A stretch of 5,671 nt of DNA, from assembly GCA_020027635.1 (NCBI GenBank), contig JAHKKL010000123.1, positions 1 through 5,671 on the forward strand, given 5' to 3'. Positions 1-3,915 of the stretch are shown one piece after another (position 1 is the first letter of the stretch; each line of letters begins with the position of its first letter). This DNA comes from Gammaproteobacteria bacterium. Its GTDB lineage: Bacteria; Pseudomonadota; Gammaproteobacteria; UBA9214. Both the position numbers and the translations under genes were made by a program. The notes under the pieces were generated by a model. That model did no database searches. It was not told where the DNA came from and saw nothing but the letters and a program-made list of their open reading frames with translations.

Positions 1-605
1 AACCGGGCCAGTTCGCCGTCGTGGGAACGGGTGAGGGCTTCCAAGGCGGTTATGCGCGTACCCAGATCGGAGGTGCGCAAATAACCGGCAGTGATGATGC
101 CGACCGCCATCGTCAAGGATAACAGGGCGAGATAATACCAGCGGCGACCATTTATATTTTCCGAGGACTGTCCCCGTTTGGAATGCGCTGAAAAACCGGC
201 CGCGGGACTGGTAACCACCGTTACCGGCCTACTCGTGTCTGCGACCTTACGGTGGTGCGAAATGGTCGCTTCAAGGCTCTGGGTTTCGTCGATTCGATAG
301 GACTCGATCAGCTTGACCAGCTCCGCATCCGGCTGGCAGAACTCCACACCGATGCCGTTTGCATCCACATGTCTTACGGTGGCCGTTATGGTCAAATACT
401 TCGTTCCATCGGGTCGTTGGAACAAAAGATGGATGTCAACATGGTCACCATCCCTGAATGTCAGGATACGCCCATCCGCATCACACTGCAGCAGCAGGCC
501 CTGGTTGCTTACATTTCTCACCTTGCAACCCTTCGGCACCGTTTTTTCGCCGATCAGGACAGCATTGAGGTGTACTGGAATGCGGGCGTGGCGTACTCGT
601 TCCAT
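1..605 (-). CDS. PilZ-domain membrane protein, 5' part (runs off left edge)
   Basis: Reading the minus strand from ATG at 605-603 gives 201 codons without a stop to the window edge. A TAA lies in frame two codons before this ATG, so no longer start is possible. Residues 1-100 look like a PilZ domain, the c-di-GMP binding module: an arginine-rich start (MERVRHARIPV), the second PilZ motif N-x-S-x-x-G at 31-36 (NVSNQG), and the usual late strand GIGVEF at 84-89. A polar linker follows (about 103-153), then RR and a hydrophobic segment at 156-176 (WYYLALLSLTMAV...), then the beginning of a possible coiled coil (LGTRITALEAL). The predicted topology is PilZ domain in the cytoplasm, one membrane span, and a periplasmic C-terminal part outside the window. 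The first Arg of the canonical RxxxR seems to be Val4, with Arg at 3 and 5. The PilZ assignment is firm; the output function is unknown. No clear Shine-Dalgarno is visible. Confidence 0.82.
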   Translation of the reverse strand, partial: MERVRHARIPVHLNAVLIGEKTVPKGCKVRNVSNQGLLLQCDADGRILTFRDGDHVDIHLLFQRPDGTKYLTITATVRHVDANGIGVEFCQPDAELVKLIESYRIDETQSLEATISHHRKVADTSRPVTVVTSPAAGFSAHSKRGQSSENINGRRWYYLALLSLTMAVGIITAGYLRTSDLGTRITALEALTRSHDGELAR

Positions 606-832
606 AGTTTATCCACAGGTTCCGTTTTTAAGGCTTATTGATCAATCGGCGCTAACTCCCTGAACTCGGGGATCACCAGCGGGCCATTTCCGGTGCGCAG
701 AATATACGTGATTGAAGCGGATAACCACAATACGGGCAAAAACAAATTAAACAAATTCGATCAACTGATCCTGGCCGACACACCGTACGGCGGTTTCGCC
801 AGCACAACTTGATTGAAACAATCCGGTGATGA

Positions 833-846
833 TTGACCTGGGTCAA
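833..846. promoter_or_regulatory. FNR/ANR/DNR-like operator
   Basis: TTGACCTGGGTCAA is a symmetric 14-mer with half-sites TTGAC and GTCAA. It fits the FNR-family pattern TTGAT-N4-ATCAA with one change in each half, a variant common in gammaproteobacterial FNR, ANR and DNR sites. Its centre lies about 70 bases before the start point expected from the TATACT at 897-902, near the spacing used by class I FNR activation. Oxygen or nitric oxide control is inferred from the motif only. Confidence 0.45.
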
Positions 847-896
847 GGCAATGCCAAAACGCCCCGGAGCATCGCTGCCGACGCAGGCTGAATGAC

Positions 897-902
897 TATA
901 CT
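897..902 (+). promoter_or_regulatory. Possible -10 box downstream of FNR-like site
   Basis: TATACT matches the sigma-70 -10 consensus at five of six positions. No good -35 hexamer lies 16 to 18 bases upstream, which would fit a promoter needing an activator bound at 833-846. Transcription would start near 909 and run rightward into DNA with no recognisable gene; only 14-codon and 21-codon frames begin soon after (939 and 951). Confidence 0.25.
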
Positions 903-1320
903 TAACCATAAGGACGGGAACAGGCCAAAAGGCATCCAATGGATTGCCGGCATGTTGATCCTCTCCTTGGACGCCTCGGCTAGCCTGGGTACGGCAAGAG
1001 GATTCGGGAAATCCTGAAAGCCATCTGTGTGGTGGGGCAGTGCCACCAGCTGTACCGCAGATACCCGGGGCGTTTGTTTTCGTTGCTTCTTCGCCCTTCT
1101 AAACAGCTCATATCAGAGTGCGATGTATCACGTTGTTTTTGTCAGCCTGTGGCGGTATGCGTAGAACAAGGCGATAGCCTGGAGCACCGTTGCTCCGGGC
1201 AGTCCACACATCGCCGGTTAATCGTCGAGTTCAAGGTGTGCGGGATGAGTTGCGAAGGAATCTGGAAAGTTGAAATGGGATATCCCTATTAATGGGAACG
1301 CATCCACCCGGTTCATACCA

Positions 1321-1459
1321 AAGTACGATGTACTTGGGGACAATATACTGACCATAGCCAAAAGCCTATTCTGCTGGTCAGTGGCGAAATCAACCCTCCC
1401 ATATAAAAGTTGTCCCATAATGCCACGACACTTAACGCCCCCGTCCCGGGGCGTTTTTT
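1321..1459 (+). ncRNA. Candidate structured RNA or relic palindromic element
   Basis: Several perfect dyads sit here in order: AAGTAC/GTACTT (1321-1326 with 1330-1335), an outer stem GGGACAA/TTGTCCC (1337-1343 with 1410-1416), an inner stem ACTGACCA/TGGTCAGT (1347-1354 with 1375-1382), and an alternative stem GTGGC/GCCAC (1381-1385 with 1422-1426) that overlaps the inner one. An intrinsic terminator ends the array. A TATACT at 1344-1349 could be a -10 box, but it would cut off the 5' arms, so the promoter is unclear. The GGGGACAATATACT string at 1336-1349 resembles short palindromic repeats I recall around REP-associated transposases, so a mobile-repeat relic is the main alternative. No known RNA family was recognised. 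Confidence 0.3.
1434..1459 (+). terminator. Rho-independent terminator, plus strand
   Basis: A perfect 8-bp stem, AACGCCCC (1434-1441) with GGGGCGTT (1448-1455), closes a 6-base loop, and six Ts (1454-1459) follow. The opposite strand has no T run after the stem, so it should act on rightward transcripts. No protein gene on the plus strand lies before it in the window, which implies a short untranslated transcript or read-through control ahead of the FKBP-nadC unit. Confidence 0.82.
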
Positions 1460-1616
1460 ATGGATATCCATTGCCTGAATATAGTAAGGTGTTGCAGTTC
1501 ATCGGTTCAGTAGACCGGTTTGCAACGACAGAGTCGCTGCGAAAATTTGTGCCGGGCCAAGCATCGTTCCCATGCCCCTATGGGTAAAACCCGACCTGCC
1601 TCCACAGGTTCAAAAA

Positions 1617-1646
1617 TTAACAGCTCGCACCATACTCTATTACGAT
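1617..1646 (+). promoter_or_regulatory. Candidate promoter of the FKBP-nadC unit
   Basis: TTAACA at 1617-1622 (five of six to TTGACA) and TACGAT at 1641-1646 (four of six to TATAAT) are 18 bases apart. A start near 1653 would leave a leader of about 24 bases that contains the AGGAAG ribosome binding site of the FKBP gene. It lies after the terminator at 1434-1459, so the unit would be insulated from upstream transcription. Confidence 0.4.
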
Positions 1647-1676
1647 ACCCAAAAAATGCTTGGCAGGAAGATAACC

Positions 1677-2027
1677 ATGACTGAAACCACCACGGCCAGC
1701 GGTTTACGCTATCAGGATATCAAAATAGGCACCGGCAAGACCGCCACGGGACGGGGTCAGACTGTCATCGTCCATTACACGGGCTGGCTGGAAGATAACA
1801 CCAGGTTCGACTCCAGCCGTGACCGCAATGAACCATTCAGCTTTCCCCTCGATTGCCGATACGTCATCCCCGGTTGGGATGAAGGCGTAAAGGGCATGCA
1901 GGTCGGGGGAATACGCCGTCTCTTCATTCCGCCCGGGCTGGCCTACGGTGCACGGGGTGCCGGTGGTGTCATACCGCCCGATGCCACGCTGATATTCGAA
2001 ATCGAACTGCTGGAGATTTCCACCTGA
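1677..2027 (+). CDS. FKBP-type peptidyl-prolyl cis-trans isomerase
   Basis: A 116-residue single-domain FKBP, the usual size of small cytosolic bacterial FKBPs; there is no signal peptide, and it should catalyse cis-trans isomerisation of X-Pro bonds during folding. ATG 1677 is chosen because AGGAAG lies six bases upstream; an in-frame ATG at 1656 lacks such a site and would only add a non-conserved MLGRKIT. Pocket residues of the family are present: HYTG (Tyr34), RFDSS (Phe44, Asp45), PFSF (Phe54, Phe56), VIPGWDEG (63-70, Val63, Ile64, Trp67), AYGARG (Tyr90) and LIFEIELL (Phe107). The odd feature is the turn before VIPGW: the family usually has L-G-x-G-x, but here it is L-D-C-R-Y (58-62), so both glycines are lost and a cysteine is gained. 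The stop codon directly abuts nadC. Confidence 0.93.
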   Translation: MTETTTASGLRYQDIKIGTGKTATGRGQTVIVHYTGWLEDNTRFDSSRDRNEPFSFPLDCRYVIPGWDEGVKGMQVGGIRRLFIPPGLAYGARGAGGVIPPDATLIFEIELLEIST

Positions 2028-2867
2028 ATGCTGCTTGAAGTTCTTGAAGGACCGCTGCTGCGCAGCGTACATGCGGCGTTATCCGAGGATATCGGTACGG
2101 GTGATATCACGGCGGCATTGATACCTGAAAGCGAGAGGGCCACCGCGACCGTCATCAGCCGTGAGGCGGCCGTGCTCTGCGGCATGGCATGGTTCAACGC
2201 CGTGTTCGCCGAACTGGATACCGGAATCACGGTAAACTGGACAACTAGAGACGGTGATGCGATACGAGCCGGTGAGATACTCTGTACGCTCCATGGCCCG
2301 GCGGCACACATCCTCACCGGCGAACGCACCGCCCTGAATTTTCTGCAAACCATTTCCGGAACGGCCACCCTCGCACGCCGATACGCCGATGCGGTACGCG
2401 GGCTGGCTGTCAAGGTACTCGATACCCGCAAGACCATACCCGGCCTTCGCCAGGCGCAAAAGTATGCCGTACGCATCGGTGGCTGCCACAACCACCGCAT
2501 GGGTTTATACGACGGCATCCTGATAAAGGAGAATCATATTGCCTCCGCAGGTTCGATCGAACGAGCTGTGCACGCCGCCCGTAAGGCCAGCCCGGAACTG
2601 CCGGTCGAGGTGGAGGTGGAAAATGAGAGTCAGATCATCGAGGCCCTGGCGGCCGGAGCGGATATCCTGCTGCTGGATAATTTCACCACTGTCGCACTGT
2701 GCAAGGCCGTGCGCCTGGTCGATGGACGTGCCAGGCTGGAGGCCTCAGGCGGCGTGACGCTGGAGAATATCCGTGACATTGCCAAAACCGGGGTCGACTT
2801 CATTTCCATAGGGGCAATGACCAAGAACCTGCATGCCATTGATTTGTCGTTGAGATTTCACATCTAG
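2028..2867 (+). CDS. nadC: Quinolinate phosphoribosyltransferase (carboxylating nicotinate-nucleotide pyrophosphorylase)
   Basis: A 279-residue protein, of normal family length (E. coli NadC is 297). It converts quinolinate and PRPP to nicotinate mononucleotide, CO2 and pyrophosphate in de novo NAD synthesis in the cytoplasm. An N-terminal open-sandwich domain carries EDIGTGDIT (20-28). The barrel domain follows with GERTALNFLQ (Arg100), DTRKTIPGLR (Arg134, Lys135), GGCHNHRMGL (His154, Arg157), LIKENH (Lys167), EVEVE (194-198), LLDN (Asp217), EASGG (238-242) and GVDFISIGAMTK (255-266). Every substrate-binding Arg, Lys and acidic residue I know for the family is there, so it should be active. 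The ATG follows the TGA of the FKBP gene with no base between; a GGAG at 2012-2015 is 12 bases away, rather far, so coupled translation is likely. No nadA or nadB is in the window. Confidence 0.97.
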   Translation: MLLEVLEGPLLRSVHAALSEDIGTGDITAALIPESERATATVISREAAVLCGMAWFNAVFAELDTGITVNWTTRDGDAIRAGEILCTLHGPAAHILTGERTALNFLQTISGTATLARRYADAVRGLAVKVLDTRKTIPGLRQAQKYAVRIGGCHNHRMGLYDGILIKENHIASAGSIERAVHAARKASPELPVEVEVENESQIIEALAAGADILLLDNFTTVALCKAVRLVDGRARLEASGGVTLENIRDIAKTGVDFISIGAMTKNLHAIDLSLRFHI

Positions 2868-2925
2868 CCCGTGATCGCCGCCACTAGTGCGGAGCCTGCA
2901 TTCAGACTGATGTGAACACCGCCGG

Positions 2926-2955
2926 TCTACAGGAATCGTTTCCACTGTCGATAAT
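2926..2955 (+). promoter_or_regulatory. Candidate promoter of the pilin-like gene
   Basis: GATAAT at 2950-2955 matches the -10 consensus at five of six positions, and TCTACA at 2926-2931 matches the -35 at four of six, with an 18-base spacer. Transcription would start near 2962, giving a leader of about 50 bases. No terminator with a T run was seen in the 144 bases after nadC, so read-through from nadC is also possible. Confidence 0.3.
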
Positions 2956-3011
2956 GACCTCAGTGACAGCCTGTTCCGCTGGCTGTTCGTCTCCATTACC
3001 GGTCAAGCACA

Positions 3012-3584
3012 ATGAGACTGAAAGATTGCAGGGGTTTCACGATTCCTGAAGTGATTATCACACTGGGTGTCGCCGCCATCATTCTCACGACCGCCATACC
3101 CGGCGTAAGCACCACCATCAAGGACAACCGGCTGGCAACACGGGTCAACGACGTCATCACGGATATCCATTTTGCACGCAGCGAGTCGGCCAAACGGGAT
3201 GTGCGTGTCATTCTGTGCAGAAGCAAGAATCCCAATGCAAGCACGCCGGAATGCAGTACCGATTCGGATACCGAGTATACCTGGACCTGGGGCTATTTGA
3301 TCTTCGCGGATAACGGCACTGCCGCGAACAGTGTCTATGACGCAGGCAGCGATATCCTGTTACGCCGCGGTCAGCCCGCGCCATCCGGCGTCGCTATGCG
3401 CACCAGTTCAGCCTGGAACAAAAACCTGGAATTCAACCCGAACGGTTCCACCAATGAAGGCGGGGTTACCGCCAGGATGTCGATCTGCGACGATCGCGGG
3501 AAAGATGATGGCAGACAGGTCGTCGTGGCGCCCAGCGGGATCCCCAAGATGTACAGTGACAATATCTCGACCTGCGTTCCATAG
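3012..3584 (+). CDS. Type IV pilin-like minor pseudopilin, GspH/FimT family
   Basis: A 190-residue protein with a class III prepilin signal: a short charged leader MRLKDCRG, cleavage expected after Gly8, Phe at +1 and Glu at +5 (Glu13) in GFTIPEVIITLG, then a hydrophobic helix to about residue 30. After PilD-type processing it would be assembled in the inner membrane into a type IV pilus or a type II secretion pseudopilus. The GspH/FimT family is indicated by DNRLATRVNDVITDIHFARSE (38-58, a helix ending in the ARSE signature), VRVILC (64-69), and ICDDRGKDDGRQVVVAPSG (158-176). The mature part has four cysteines (69, 81, 159, 188), spaced for two disulfides. The last part reads SGIPKMY where DNA-binding FimT proteins are reported to have GRxR, so a FimT role in DNA uptake is doubtful. 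Start context lacks a clear Shine-Dalgarno, but this is the only Met giving a normal leader. No other pilin genes are adjacent. Confidence 0.86.
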   Translation: MRLKDCRGFTIPEVIITLGVAAIILTTAIPGVSTTIKDNRLATRVNDVITDIHFARSESAKRDVRVILCRSKNPNASTPECSTDSDTEYTWTWGYLIFADNGTAANSVYDAGSDILLRRGQPAPSGVAMRTSSAWNKNLEFNPNGSTNEGGVTARMSICDDRGKDDGRQVVVAPSGIPKMYSDNISTCVP

Positions 3585-3625
3585 ACGCCGCAGACACCGA
3601 ACAGTTGTTAATATCCTGTGATATA

Positions 3626-3678
3626 CCCCGACGGTCGGGGATGCCGGTGACCATGGGATAATCATACGAACCGGCATC
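3626..3678. repeat. Two adjoining inverted repeats
   Basis: CCCCGAC-G-GTCGGGG at 3626-3640 is a perfect 7-bp dyad around one base. It shares its last G with a second dyad, GATGCCGGT (3640-3648) and ACCGGCATC (3670-3678), a perfect 9-bp match across a 21-base spacer. They start 42 bases after the stop of the pilin-like gene. They may slow transcription or protect the 3' end, but no T run follows. Confidence 0.6.
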
Positions 3679-3726
3679 AGTGCTTACCCGAATGGCACTA
3701 ACTTAAGCGCTTTTGATAGGAGGTAA

Positions 3727-3775
3727 CCTGGGTTGAACGCAGTGAAACCCGGGTTTCGCTGTCGCTCAACCCAGG
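3727..3775. repeat. 49-bp imperfect palindrome (CCTGGGTTGA type)
   Basis: The arms start CCTGGGTTGA and end TCAACCCAGG, and they meet at a perfect 14-base centre GAAACCCGGGTTTC (3744-3757). The two halves differ by one base insertion and a few substitutions. From general knowledge, very similar palindromes are scattered between genes in many gammaproteobacteria, so this is probably a dispersed REP-like unit. Confidence 0.7.
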
Positions 3776-3810
3776 CTATCCTGCCGTTTGGAGATTGCAC
3801 AACGGGTTAT

Positions 3811-3883
3811 GTAGGGTGCGCCGTGCGCACCATGGGCCGGTGCACCCCGCGCACCGTTGATCGGTGCGCACGGCGCACCCTAC
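3811..3883. repeat. 73-bp element with perfect 21-bp inverted ends
   Basis: The left arm at 3811-3831 (GTAGGGTGCGCC...) is the exact reverse complement of the right arm at 3863-3883 (...GGCGCACCCTAC). The 31-base middle holds another small stem, CGGTGC with GCACCG. Elements with TAGGGTGCGC ends are common as dispersed intergenic repeats in gammaproteobacteria, so a non-coding MITE-like or REP-like element is likely. As RNA it would fold into a very stable hairpin just after typA. Confidence 0.75.
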
Positions 3884-3888
3884 TACCT

Positions 3889-3906
3889 GGCGTTTTCTGC
3901 AACGCC
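3889..3906 (-). terminator. Possible typA 3' hairpin
   Basis: GGCGTT and AACGCC form a perfect 6-bp stem around a 6-base loop, starting nine bases past the typA stop codon in the direction of typA transcription. No T run follows, so it is a weak terminator at best; the larger hairpin at 3811-3883 may help end transcription. Confidence 0.25.
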
Positions 3907-3915
3907 GGGGTGCAC

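Larger units (their letters stand above)
606..1676. other. Long intergenic region, no convincing protein gene
   Basis: About 1.07 kb separates the divergent PilZ gene and the FKBP gene. Open frames here are short, lack ribosome binding sites, have rare residue mixes (many Cys, Arg, Trp) or run through the terminator at 1434-1459, so I treat them as chance. What it does hold: a 10-bp palindrome ATTGATCAAT at 637-646, an A-rich stretch at about 746-770, a short repeat GATTG-AAA-CAATC at 811-823, an FNR-like box at 833-846, hairpins at 999-1015 (AGGATT/AATCCT), 1030-1048 (TGGTGG/CCACCA) and 1181-1196 (GGAGCA/TGCTCC), palindromes at 1277-1286 (GGGATATCCC) and 1460-1471 (ATGGATATCCAT), and the nested repeat plus terminator listed separately. 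The density of small dyads suggests structured RNA or decayed repeats rather than a lost protein gene. Confidence 0.6.
3585..3915. other. Convergent intergenic region rich in inverted repeats
   Basis: These 331 bases lie between the 3' ends of the pilin-like gene and typA. At least five dyads occupy most of it (3626-3640, 3640-3678, 3727-3775, 3811-3883, 3889-3906). No intrinsic terminator with a proper T run is seen for either gene. A frame from TTG 3733 to 3936 has a strong AGGAGGT before it, but it is built wholly from the palindromes and the end of typA, so I do not call it. Confidence 0.65.

Noticed and set aside
252..641. Plus-strand frames of 129 and 116 residues
   Set aside because: They lie antisense to the PilZ gene, whose domain motifs are clear, and show no motif of their own.
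673..939. Minus-strand 88-residue cysteine-rich frame
   Set aside because: Composition looks random, the cysteines are not spaced as a zinc motif, and it covers the FNR-like site.
892..1017. 41-residue frame (MTILNHKDGNRPKGIQWIAG...) with a short hydrophobic stretch
   Set aside because: Only a weak AGG precedes it, the nearby -10 box lies inside the frame, the sequence matches no family I know, and a frame of this length is expected by chance.
1218..1418. Minus-strand 66-residue frame
   Set aside because: No ribosome binding site, no recognisable motif, and it overlaps the nested inverted repeat that explains the sequence better.
1566..1585. CCCAT/ATGGG hairpin before the FKBP gene as a terminator or riboswitch
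   Set aside because: The stem is only 5 bp, there is no T run, and it lies upstream of the likely promoter.
1270..1587. Plus-strand 105-residue frame from a TTG
   Set aside because: It reads straight through the strong terminator at 1434-1459 and has no family likeness.
2877..2891. CCGCCACTAGTGCGG as a nadC terminator
   Set aside because: Only a 4-bp stem can form in any register and no T run follows.
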